A stretch of DNA of 9,192 bases from Roseovarius sp. UBA3070. GTDB lineage: Bacteria; Pseudomonadota; Alphaproteobacteria; Rhodobacterales; Rhodobacteraceae. Of this stretch, positions 1 to 6,173 are shown piece after piece. Each line of letters starts with the position of its first letter. Within the stretch, counting starts at the first letter, position 1. Position numbers and translations under genes: made by a program. Where the stretch lies: positions 1,685 through 10,876 of the forward strand of contig DFBW01000296.1 in NCBI GenBank assembly GCA_002366775.1, read 5' to 3'. Under the pieces are notes generated by a model, which was not told where the DNA came from, searched no databases, and saw only the letters and a program-made list of their open reading frames with translations.

Positions 1-138
1 AAATGGTCCTCACATGTGGAGATTGTATCAAAGTTCTTGCTCAAATCTCTGTGATTGGCAAAAAAACCTACCTATTATCGGTATTCTTGTTGTATTTAGC
101 CCGCAGGCAGGAAACAGGCGGAAAACAGGAAAAATCTG

Positions 139-651
139 ATGCGCTTTACACGACGTTCGGCAATTTTTGTCACCCTGGCAGGTTTGGCAAGTTTCGCTAC
201 ATCAGCAACCGCTGCTTCTCGGCTCAGGCAATACGATGGCCCCGAGGTGACGGATATTCTCATCTCAAAGAAACGCCGCAAGATGTGGCTGATGCATGGT
301 GATCGTAAACTCAGGAAATACCGTATTGGCCTCGGCTTTGCGCCTGAAGGGCACAAGCGGTTCGAAGGGGATGGTAAAACGCCTGAAGGCACATACCGTA
401 TTGACCGGCGCAACCCCAACAGCGATTTTCATTTGTCGTTGGGTATTTCATATCCGAATATTAACGATGTGGCTTTTGCGCAATCATCGGGCAAAAGCCC
501 CGGCGGTGATATTTTTATCCACGGCAAGCCACGCAAAAAATTTGGCACTGGCCGGGATTGGACCGCTGGCTGTATCTCAGTATCTAACCGACACATCGAA
601 GAGATTTATGCGATGGTCAGCAATGGCACTTATGTAACGATCCATCCCTAA
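139..651 (+). CDS. Exported L,D-transpeptidase-fold (YkuD) protein, YafK-like
   Basis: A 170-residue exported YkuD-domain protein that acts on peptidoglycan in the periplasm. The N-terminus has a twin-arginine start (T4-R5-R6-S7), a hydrophobic stretch to about residue 21 and a likely cleavage after A23-T24-A25. The catalytic region is seen as H128 (IHGK) and the nucleophile C145 in DWTAGCISVSN, the usual His...Cys pair of the fold. The DWTxGC form followed by an IEEIY-like helix resembles the YafK/DpaA branch (COG3034), whose E. coli member cleaves the peptidoglycan-Braun lipoprotein link. Hydrolase activity is therefore as possible as transpeptidation. The start has an AGGAAAA stretch just upstream. 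It converges with the CAP lipoprotein gene and is close to a second YkuD gene of another subfamily. Family assignment is firm; the exact reaction is inferred. Confidence 0.88.
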   Translation: MRFTRRSAIFVTLAGLASFATSATAASRLRQYDGPEVTDILISKKRRKMWLMHGDRKLRKYRIGLGFAPEGHKRFEGDGKTPEGTYRIDRRNPNSDFHLSLGISYPNINDVAFAQSSGKSPGGDIFIHGKPRKKFGTGRDWTAGCISVSNRHIEEIYAMVSNGTYVTIHP

Positions 652-670
652 GGCGATACGCTTTAAGCAA

Positions 671-697
671 TGGTGGGGGTTTATTCCCCCATCACCA
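671..697. terminator. Weak hairpin between convergent genes
   Basis: An inverted repeat TGGGGG / CCCCCA with a six-base loop, flanked by further partial pairing (TGG / CCA), sits between the stop of the YafK-like gene and the end of the CAP gene, whose stop codon lies in the loop. There is no clear T tract on either side, so this is at best a weak or factor-assisted terminator for the convergent pair. Confidence 0.3.
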
Positions 698-1190
698 AGG
701 TCCACCACAGTTTGCCATTTTCTTCCTGTGACCAGGCAAAGCCCATCTTATTTGCCTGAGGCGATAATATCACCCGGCGCGTGTCGGATTGATCCATCCA
801 TGCGGCCAGCGTTTCCACCTCGTTTTCGTAGGTCTCTGAAATGTTTTCACCCACCAGGTTGCCGGAATAACCAACACGGCGCACCCGATCGATGGGCGAT
901 GAGCCGTCCGAGCCAAAATGCCAGGGGCGGTTTTGGTTCGACATATCGCGTGAATGGGTCGCGGCAGCGGCATTCAGTTGAGAATCGAACTGAACCGGTG
1001 ACTGACCAGCGGCTTGTCGCAGCGTATTAACGGAGTCAAGCATCCTGAATTGTATTTTTGACACATCACCTGAACGAATTCGGTAGACTTTGGGCAGAGG
1101 TTTGCCATCAGTTCCGAGTTGAGGCTGAACAGTCGTACAAGCTGACAAAGCCAGCACAGCTACGAATAAAAGACCAAGAATACGCACCAT
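681..1190 (-). CDS. CAP (SCP/PR-1) domain lipoprotein
   Basis: A 169-residue predicted lipoprotein: short N-terminus, hydrophobic stretch and lipobox L15-S16-A17-C18, so the mature protein should be lipid-anchored from C18. Residues about 47-168 match a bacterial CAP/SCP domain: the helix with ATHSRDM (77-83), H91 in WHFGSDG, the GENI motif with E115, and the AW (130-131) helix before an ILSP segment. In canonical CAP domains this helix continues into a SPGHR-type motif that gives the second His of the tetrad. Here it reads SDTRR, so that His is missing. Bacterial CAP proteins are extracytoplasmic and mostly of unknown activity. The neighbours on both sides are L,D-transpeptidase-fold proteins, which suggests an envelope role. 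TAGGG about 8 nt before the ATG can act as ribosome binding site. Family is clear, function unknown. Confidence 0.85.
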   Translation of the reverse strand: MVRILGLLFVAVLALSACTTVQPQLGTDGKPLPKVYRIRSGDVSKIQFRMLDSVNTLRQAAGQSPVQFDSQLNAAAATHSRDMSNQNRPWHFGSDGSSPIDRVRRVGYSGNLVGENISETYENEVETLAAWMDQSDTRRVILSPQANKMGFAWSQEENGKLWWTLVMGE

Positions 1191-1293
1191 TTTAGCGCCC
1201 TACCAGTATTTACACCTAGCGAAGCCTTATCTCGGGTTGCGCCGTCTTTCAAACCCGCATGGGCTTAACTTCGCCAAATAACGTTTGTTTGAA

Positions 1294-1322
1294 TTGCGAC
1301 TGCGTCTTTCACGCCATATATA
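1294..1322 (+). promoter_or_regulatory. Probable sigma70-type promoter for the second L,D-transpeptidase
   Basis: TTGCGA (1294-1299) and TATATA (1317-1322) are separated by 17 bases, close to the housekeeping consensus. They lie in the 168-bp gap between the divergent CAP and Ldt genes and point toward the Ldt start at 1359. A transcript would begin near 1329, giving a leader of about 30 nt with the GGGAGAGAG ribosome binding site. Inferred from sequence only. Confidence 0.5.
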
Positions 1323-1358
1323 CCCAACATTAGTATGGGTGACGGCGGGAGAGAGATC

Positions 1359-1961
1359 ATGGCCAATAGTCCTGGTTTTAAGATGAAACGACGCAGTTTC
1401 CTGGCGGGAACCGCGGCAATGGTCGGCATGCCAGCGCTTGCGCAGGATGTTGATGGTGACGAAACAGTTGAAATTGAGCGTGAAGTCACTGAAACAGTGC
1501 GCCACAATATTTCCAGCTTTAGACGGTTGGAATGGGAGCCCTATTTTTCGAATCTCAAAGGCGGGGCGATCCTGGTGGATATTGATTCTCGGGCTTTGCA
1601 CTATTGGTCAGACGGTGGGCAAACCTACAATCTGTACCCGTCGAGCGTTCCTCTGACCGAAGAGTTAACGCGCCGTGGCCGCACGCAGGTTGTGCGCAAG
1701 GTCGAAGGGCCCAGCTGGCGCCCCACACCATCGATGATGAAGCGTAACCCCGATTGGCCCGAGTATATCGGCCCTGGTCCGGATAACCCCTTGGGGACGC
1801 ACGCGCTTTACCTAAGCTGGACCTATTACCGGATCCACGGAACGCATGACACGCGTAAAATCGGGCGGCGATCATCAAACGGGTGTATTGGTCTTTACAA
1901 TCAACACATCTCTGAATTGTTCGCTTTGGCGAAGGTCGGCACTCAAGTGTTGCTTATTTGA
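1359..1961 (+). CDS. Tat-exported L,D-transpeptidase, ErfK/YbiS/YcfS type
   Basis: A 200-residue exported L,D-transpeptidase, expected to form 3-3 crosslinks or attach proteins to peptidoglycan in the periplasm. The twin-arginine signal M9-K-R-R-S-F-L-A-G17 is followed by a hydrophobic core and likely cleavage after A26-L27-A28. The YkuD domain fills the second half, with an NPLGTHALYLSW segment, H160 in IHGTHD and nucleophile C176 in SSNGCIGLYN. The Arg that often follows the catalytic Cys (GCIR) is Gly here. I chose the ATG at 1359 because GGGAGAGAG (1347-1355) is well placed before it. An in-frame ATG at 1335 would add 8 residues without such a site, and the one at 1383 begins directly at the Tat motif. 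It is divergent from the CAP lipoprotein and followed by the small exported protein. Family certain; start moderately certain. Confidence 0.88.
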   Translation: MANSPGFKMKRRSFLAGTAAMVGMPALAQDVDGDETVEIEREVTETVRHNISSFRRLEWEPYFSNLKGGAILVDIDSRALHYWSDGGQTYNLYPSSVPLTEELTRRGRTQVVRKVEGPSWRPTPSMMKRNPDWPEYIGPGPDNPLGTHALYLSWTYYRIHGTHDTRKIGRRSSNGCIGLYNQHISELFALAKVGTQVLLI

Positions 1962-1968
1962 CGTATAT

Positions 1969-1992
1969 CCGCCATCGTTTTGGGATTGGCGG
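1969..1992 (+). terminator. Hairpin just after the second L,D-transpeptidase
   Basis: CCGCCA (1969-1974) and TGGCGG (1987-1992) form a 6-bp GC-rich stem with a 12-base loop, starting 7 bases after the stop codon. No T tract follows (GGAAGATG), so intrinsic termination is doubtful. Otherwise the 140-bp gap to the next gene shows only that gene's ribosome binding site. Confidence 0.3.
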
Positions 1993-2101
1993 GGAAGATG
2001 TGTTTGCATTTGACCAGATTTGCTGATTAGAGAAACATACAATGTAGTCTTGGGTGCTTGTTGCTGCCACGTCAGTGATGAGCCTTCATCTGGAGGATAA
2101 A

Positions 2102-2290
2102 ATGAAGAAACTCGTACTCGCCGCAGCATTTGTCGCTGCTGCCACCGCTGGTAACGCTGGCACCATGGAAGAGCCCGTGATGGAAGCGCCAGTAATCGTT
2201 GAAGATACATCTTCAAGCTCGTCTGCAAGCGGTATCTGGATTCCGCTGGTTCTGCTGGCTGTTGTTGCCGCAGTTGTTATTGCTGACTAA
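2102..2290 (+). CDS. Small exported protein with C-terminal membrane segment
   Basis: A 62-residue protein. MKK plus an Ala/Val-rich core forms a signal peptide, with cleavage possible after the A16-G17-N18-A19 region. An acidic Pro/Val segment (EEPVMEAPVIVED, 23-35) is followed by a run of five serines, and then a hydrophobic span from about residue 44 to the last two residues (A-D). The mature protein would be an acidic, Ser-rich peptide held by a tail anchor. The start has a strong TGGAGG (2091-2096) five bases upstream, and the gene ends in a strong terminator, so it looks like a well-expressed single-gene unit. Similar short proteins occur in Rhodobacteraceae as far as I recall, sometimes mislabelled ferrochelatase; here the real hemH converges from the other side. 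Function unknown. An in-frame upstream start (2054) has no comparable ribosome binding site. Confidence 0.8.
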   Translation: MKKLVLAAAFVAAATAGNAGTMEEPVMEAPVIVEDTSSSSSASGIWIPLVLLAVVAAVVIAD

Positions 2291-2310
2291 GGTCAATATC
2301 TTCGTACTTA

Positions 2311-2341
2311 AAAAGGCAGTGGGTTTTCCCACTGCCTTTTT
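2311..2341. terminator. Strong bidirectional rho-independent terminator
   Basis: A perfect 13-bp inverted repeat (AAAAGGCAGTGGG, 2311-2323; CCCACTGCCTTTT, 2328-2340) with a TTTT loop is followed by T residues on the plus strand, and the leading A run gives a T tract on the minus strand. It lies between the small exported protein (+, stop 2290) and hemH (-, stop 2356), so it can end both transcripts. Confidence 0.92.
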
Positions 2342-2355
2342 ATTTGGGTGATGCT

Positions 2356-3417
2356 TTAGCTTAGCCAACCGGCAATGTTGTCCTCAATAATCTGGCTCAG
2401 CGCTTTGATGTGTGCATCTTCATCGTTGAGGCAAGGTATGTAGGTGAAGTGTTCGCCTCCCACCTCTTCAAAGCTCTCCCGAATCTCTTCGTTGATCTCT
2501 TCCAGTGTCTCGATACAGTCGGCTGAAAACGCAGGCGCGATCACGGCGATGCGTTTTGTCCCGTCTTCACGCGCCAGACGTGCAACCTCCTTCACGGTGT
2601 ATGGTTTTAACCATTCTTCGCGGCCAAAGACCGATTGGAAAGTGGTTGTGATCTGGGTCTCATCCCAGCCCAGCCGCTCACGCAGCAACCGCGTGTTTTT
2701 CTGGCATTGGCAATGGTAGGGATCCCCCTGCTGCAAATAACGCTGGGGCATGCCATGGTAGGATACCACCAGTTTTTCGGGCTTTGGATCGGTCTTGGCG
2801 TAGGCACGCTCAACCGATTGCGCCAGAGCATCAATATACAGCTGGTTCTCAAAATATGGCTCGACGACCCGTGCAGTTGGTTGCCAGGTTTCCTTCATCA
2901 AAGCACGAAAGAACTGATCATTCGCCGTGGCAGATGTGGCCCCTGCATAATGCGGATACAGCGGGAAAAACAGAATTCGGCGGCATCCGGCCTGCACCAT
3001 CGCGCGCACTTTGGATTGGGTTGATGGATTGCCGTAGCGCATACAGAAATCAACCATCACCTGATCCCCGTATCGAGTTTTCATTGATGCTGCCAAGGCT
3101 TGCGTCTGGTCGCGGGTGATGGTCATCAGGGGGCTTTCGCCCTTGTCCTTGTTCCAGATGGAAGCATAGGCTTTGCCGCTGGAAAAAGGGCGTTTTGTCA
3201 GGATAATCAGCTGCAAAAGGGGTTGCCACTTCCAGCGTGGCAGGTCGATCACGCGGCGGTCAGACAGAAATTCGTTCAGATAGCGGCGCATCGACCAGTA
3301 ATCGTAATTATCCGGCGTGCCCAGGTTGGCCAGCAGGACGCCCGTTTTAGCGCCAGGAATCGTGGGATGATCCGCTTTCGCGTGGTCAGGTCTTTTGGCT
3401 GAGTTGTCATCGGACAT
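2356..3417 (-). CDS. hemH: Ferrochelatase
   Basis: A 353-residue ferrochelatase that inserts Fe2+ into protoporphyrin IX, the last step of the protoporphyrin-dependent heme pathway; it is usually cytoplasmic or peripheral at the inner membrane. The N-terminal GVLLANLGTPD (26-36), the LSDRRVIDLPR region (51-61), the PLYPHYAGATS segment (152-162), catalytic H221 in VSYHGMPQRY and E303 in SADCIETLEEI are all present, and the length is normal for the family. I see no cluster of cysteines at the C-terminus, so the [2Fe-2S] site known from some ferrochelatases is not apparent. The start ATG is preceded by AGGGA (complement of 3428-3432) at about 10 nt. It lies 63 bp downstream of the methyltransferase-like gene on the same strand, so cotranscription is possible, and ends at the shared terminator. 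Confidence 0.97.
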   Translation of the reverse strand: MSDDNSAKRPDHAKADHPTIPGAKTGVLLANLGTPDNYDYWSMRRYLNEFLSDRRVIDLPRWKWQPLLQLIILTKRPFSSGKAYASIWNKDKGESPLMTITRDQTQALAASMKTRYGDQVMVDFCMRYGNPSTQSKVRAMVQAGCRRILFFPLYPHYAGATSATANDQFFRALMKETWQPTARVVEPYFENQLYIDALAQSVERAYAKTDPKPEKLVVSYHGMPQRYLQQGDPYHCQCQKNTRLLRERLGWDETQITTTFQSVFGREEWLKPYTVKEVARLAREDGTKRIAVIAPAFSADCIETLEEINEEIRESFEEVGGEHFTYIPCLNDEDAHIKALSQIIEDNIAGWLS

Positions 3418-3480
3418 TGGTGGGTGATCCCTGGATAAGTGCTTTGGCTGAAGTTGGACATAAAGGTTGTTGAACTGTCG

Positions 3481-4296
3481 TCAATCTTTCAGCGGTGTTT
3501 CTTGAGCGCCCAGCACATCGGCCAGCCGGGTTGACGCGCTGCCGGGGCGAAGGGGCTGTGGTTGGTCGGGGGCAGGGGCCCAGCCGATCAGAAACACCAT
3601 ATCGAAGGTGGCCAGGATACGGCCATCCTTATCTGCATAGGTATCTGCATATATTTCGCAGGCGCGCGCCAAAAGCGCCTTGGGCATGGGGCTGCGGGGG
3701 CGGTCCGACAGGGCGTTGGCCTCGCCCATGGCCCGCAGATCACGCATCAGATGTAGCGGTGTTTCATAGCTGACGCTCAGAGGCAGGCTGTCGGCCACAG
3801 GCAAGGCAAATCCGGCACGTTGTAGCAAAGCACCCAGATCACGGATTTCGCCCATAGGGGCCACACGAGGCGACAGCCCGCCATAAAGATCTGATTCGGC
3901 TTGGGCCAGGGCCGCACGCAATTGATGCAGTGTTGTTCCGCCAAAGAGAGCGGCCATAAACAACCCATCCGGTTTCAATGCCCGGCGAGCCTGAATCAAC
4001 TGACCCAGCGGATCATTGGCCCAGTGCAGTGCCAATCCATGGATCACCAGATCATGCGCCCCTTCGGCCAGATCAAGGGTGTCGTCATCTGAAACATGTG
4101 TGGCATCCATGAATGCAGAGCGCCAAATATGCGGCGCACCAGACACCACAGCGGCTTGCGTAAAGGATTTGTTAACGATTGAAAGCCGATCCTTGAGCTC
4201 ATCAATTGCCTGTTCGTGCAGGAATGCCGCAAAATCGCGCTGGGCGCGAAGACGCTGGCGGGCAAGGGCGGGGCGATCAATCAAGGGGTGCGTCAT
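3481..4296 (-). CDS. BioC/NDUFAF5-like methyltransferase-fold protein
   Basis: A 271-residue protein related to the class I methyltransferase family containing BioC and the mitochondrial complex I factor NDUFAF5. After an N-terminal RxRA/FLHE region (14-28), residues 81-125 carry the part of the fold after motif II (HDLVIHGLALHWANDP, then ALKPDGLFMAALFGG), and 140-163 hold GGLSPRVAPMGEIRDLGALL. The canonical glycine-rich SAM loop expected near residues 47-60 is not visible; that stretch reads AAVVSGAPHIW. NDUFAF5 is reported to hydroxylate an Arg of a complex I subunit rather than methylate, so a complex I assembly role is a reasonable inference, not shown. The start is the MTHPLIDRP methionine, since upstream frame extension runs into comF antisense. 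No clear ribosome binding site. It is head-to-head with comF at 15 nt and upstream of hemH. Confidence 0.85.
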   Translation of the reverse strand: MTHPLIDRPALARQRLRAQRDFAAFLHEQAIDELKDRLSIVNKSFTQAAVVSGAPHIWRSAFMDATHVSDDDTLDLAEGAHDLVIHGLALHWANDPLGQLIQARRALKPDGLFMAALFGGTTLHQLRAALAQAESDLYGGLSPRVAPMGEIRDLGALLQRAGFALPVADSLPLSVSYETPLHLMRDLRAMGEANALSDRPRSPMPKALLARACEIYADTYADKDGRILATFDMVFLIGWAPAPDQPQPLRPGSASTRLADVLGAQETPLKD

Positions 4297-4311
4297 GGCG
4301 CGAACAATAGA

Positions 4312-5046
4312 GTGAAGCTGCGGGGGGTTCAAACGGCTCTGCATTTGATTTACCCGGCCCGCTGCACAATTTGTGGTGATCTGGTTGAGGATGATTTTGC
4401 CCTGTGTGGGCCATGCTGGCGCGACACGCCTTTGATCACCGGGCTTTGCTGTGATGTTTGTGGTGTCCCTTTGCCCGGTGAGGAGACCGGCACGCCCGAA
4501 CAATGTGATGAATGCCTGCGTATTGCCAGGCCATGGTCGCGCGGGCGGGCGGCGATGATCTATCATGATAATGGGCGCAAGTTGGTGTTGGCGTTGAAAC
4601 ATGGCGACCGGCATGAGGTTTTGAAACCAGCGGCACGGTGGTTGGCGGCCGCGGTGAAGCCGATCTTGCCTGACAGCGGTGTTTTGATTGCCCCGGTGCC
4701 CTTGCATTGGCTGCGATTACTGCGCCGGACGTTCAATCAATCTGCCATGTTGGCGCAAAGCCTGGGAAAGATGATTGATCAGGAGGTGTGCCCCGATCTG
4801 CTGATTCGCCCAAAACGCACGCAAAGCCTGGGCGGGCTGAGCCTTGATCAGCGGTTTGCTGAAATGGAGGAGAGCATCACTCTCAATCCGCGACGAGCAG
4901 ATTTGTTGCAAGGGCGCACGGTGTTGATTGTTGATGATGTGATGACCTCGGGCGCCACTTTGTCAGCCTCAGCGCAGGCCTGCCTCACGGGGGGTGCAAA
5001 GGATGTGATGACGCTGACACTGGCGCGCGTGGTGAAGGATGCCTAA
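4312..5046 (+). CDS. comF: ComF family protein (zinc-finger plus phosphoribosyltransferase domain)
   Basis: A 244-residue ComF-family protein, linked in competent bacteria to natural DNA uptake. Two zinc-binding cysteine sets are visible: C18-xx-C21 with C32-xx-C35, and C47-xx-C50 with C65-xx-C68. The C-terminal PRTase-type domain carries the PRPP-loop motif VLIVDDVMTSGAT (204-216). ALKHGDR lies in the middle. I place the start at the GTG of 4312 because there is no ATG in the N-terminal region and the family normally begins shortly before the first cysteines; GTGs at 4216 and 4288 would extend it antisense into the methyltransferase-like gene. No convincing ribosome binding site precedes it. 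It is the first gene of a plus-strand run with grxC 33 nt downstream. Function in this organism could be DNA uptake or another PRTase-like role. The start is uncertain. Confidence 0.92.
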   Translation: MKLRGVQTALHLIYPARCTICGDLVEDDFALCGPCWRDTPLITGLCCDVCGVPLPGEETGTPEQCDECLRIARPWSRGRAAMIYHDNGRKLVLALKHGDRHEVLKPAARWLAAAVKPILPDSGVLIAPVPLHWLRLLRRTFNQSAMLAQSLGKMIDQEVCPDLLIRPKRTQSLGGLSLDQRFAEMEESITLNPRRADLLQGRTVLIVDDVMTSGATLSASAQACLTGGAKDVMTLTLARVVKDA

Positions 5047-5048
5047 AT

Positions 5049-5083
5049 AGGAGGTCAAATCTATGAGAAGGCCTTGGACATGA
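5049..5083 (+). promoter_or_regulatory. Strong Shine-Dalgarno with six-codon leader ORF ending at the grxC start
   Basis: AGGAGGT (5049-5055) lies 7 nt before an ATG at 5063 that opens a six-residue frame, MRRPWT, whose TGA (5081-5083) overlaps the grxC ATG (5080-5082) as ATGA. grxC also has its own GAGAAGG (5065-5071) 8 nt upstream. Seen directly; translational coupling or a leader-peptide role is inference, and it could be a remnant of an older start. Confidence 0.5.
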
Positions 5084-5337
5084 GTGCTATTGAAATCTAC
5101 ACCTCACCGTTTTGCGGATTTTGTACCGCAGCCAAGCGGCTGTTGACCCAAAAGGGCATCAAGTTCTCTGAGATTAACGTGATGACAGATCCATCCCGCA
5201 AACCAGAGATGATTCAGCGCGCCAATGGTGGGCGCACAGTTCCGCAGATATTTGTCGGTGACACCCATGTGGGTGGTTGTGATGATCTGTATGCTTTGGA
5301 ACGCGTCGGCAAGCTTGATGCCCTGCTCGCCACTTGA
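5080..5337 (+). CDS. grxC: Glutaredoxin 3 (Grx3 type)
   Basis: An 85-residue cytoplasmic dithiol glutaredoxin that reduces disulfides or protein-glutathione mixed disulfides using glutathione. The active site C12-G-F-C15 follows IEIYTSPF, with K19 in the AAKRLL helix, the cis-proline TVPQIF (53-58) and the GGCDDLYAL (65-73) glutathione-binding end. The CGFC centre differs from the textbook CPYC of E. coli Grx3 but fits alphaproteobacterial Grx3. I place the start at ATG 5080 because the protein begins directly at the fold and GAGAAGG lies 8 nt before it; a TTG at 5074 would add two residues. Only 5 nt separate its stop from the amidase ATG, so the two are almost certainly cotranslated. Confidence in the family is very high. 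Confidence 0.95.
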   Translation: MSAIEIYTSPFCGFCTAAKRLLTQKGIKFSEINVMTDPSRKPEMIQRANGGRTVPQIFVGDTHVGGCDDLYALERVGKLDALLAT

Positions 5338-5342
5338 CTGTG

Positions 5343-6173
5343 ATGCGGGCGGCGCTTGTTCAGCTTAACAGTGGTGATGATCCGGCACAAAACCTGCCGG
5401 TGACCCTAGGGTTGATTGACGAAGCCGCGGCCTTGGGTTCGCAGTTTGTTTTAACCCCCGAGGTGACAAATTGTGTGTCTTCCAGCCGCAGCTGGCAACA
5501 ATCTGTCCTGCAAACCCAAGACCAGGATCAGACGTTGGCGGCGTTGCGCGATGCGGCACGAAATCACCGGATATGGCTTCTTATCGGGTCACTTGCGCTA
5601 AAAACATCTGATGCGGATGGGCGATTTGCCAACCGGTCTTTTCTCATCACACCTGAAGGCGAAATTGCGGCTTGGTACGACAAAATCCATATGTTTGATG
5701 TCGCCGTGTCCGAAACCGAGACCTATCACGAATCTAAGGGTTACAGGCCTGGTGATCGCGCAGTTGTGGCGCAGATGCCTTTTGGCAAACTGGGAATGAC
5801 GATCTGTTATGATCTGCGGTTTGCGCATCTTTACCGGCATCTTGCCAAGTCCGGGGCTGATGTAATTGCTGTTCCAGCGGCGTTTTCGCCTGCCACCGGG
5901 GCGGCGCATTGGGAGGTTTTGCTGCGCGCGCGGGCGATTGAGACAGGTTCATATGTGTTGGCACCTGCGCAAACCGGCCACCATGCGGCCAGCAAGGGAC
6001 GTCCGCGCGCAACATACGGCCATAGCCTGATTGTTGATCCATGGGGCAAGGTTCTGGCGGATGGTGGCGAAAGCCGCGGCATCATAACCGTTGATCTTGA
6101 GCCCTCCAAAGTGGCAAATGCGCGTATGAGTATTCCTGCGATGACACATGATACAGAATTCGGCGGCCCCTGA
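5343..6173 (+). CDS. Carbon-nitrogen hydrolase (nitrilase superfamily), Nit1/Nit2-like amidase
   Basis: A 276-residue cytoplasmic amidase of the nitrilase superfamily. The catalytic Glu-Lys-Cys set is seen as E40 (TPEVTN), K114 (YDKIHMFD) and C155 (GMTICYDLRF). YDKIHMFDV and CYDLRFAHLYRHLAKSGAD are typical of the Nit branch that includes deaminated-glutathione amidase (Nit1/YbeM) and omega-amidase (Nit2). The ATG at 5343 begins right at the family's first strand (MRAALVQL); GTG 5340 and TTG 5334 are in-frame alternatives. There is no clear ribosome binding site, so translation probably depends on coupling to grxC, whose stop is 5 nt upstream. Its stop overlaps the marR start. Adjacency to a glutaredoxin favours deaminated-glutathione repair, but the exact amide substrate cannot be read from the sequence. 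Confidence 0.93.
   Translation: MRAALVQLNSGDDPAQNLPVTLGLIDEAAALGSQFVLTPEVTNCVSSSRSWQQSVLQTQDQDQTLAALRDAARNHRIWLLIGSLALKTSDADGRFANRSFLITPEGEIAAWYDKIHMFDVAVSETETYHESKGYRPGDRAVVAQMPFGKLGMTICYDLRFAHLYRHLAKSGADVIAVPAAFSPATGAAHWEVLLRARAIETGSYVLAPAQTGHHAASKGRPRATYGHSLIVDPWGKVLADGGESRGIITVDLEPSKVANARMSIPAMTHDTEFGGP

Noticed and set aside
9..21. Near-palindrome around CACATGTG at the left edge
   Set aside because: Only an 8-bp perfect core; no adjacent promoter or repeat copy to give it meaning.
55..96. Possible promoter for the YafK-like gene (TTGGCA with TATTAT or TATTCT)
   Set aside because: Spacing is 12 or 21 bases, outside the usual range, so no pair can be supported.
2010..2043. TTGACC and TACAAT as a promoter for the small exported protein
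   Set aside because: The spacer is 22 bases, too long for a sigma70-type promoter; the TACAAT alone is weak evidence.
4297..4707. Extension of the methyltransferase-like reading frame upstream to 408 residues
   Set aside because: The extra part is antisense to comF, has no family similarity and the MTHPLIDRP methionine is a natural start.
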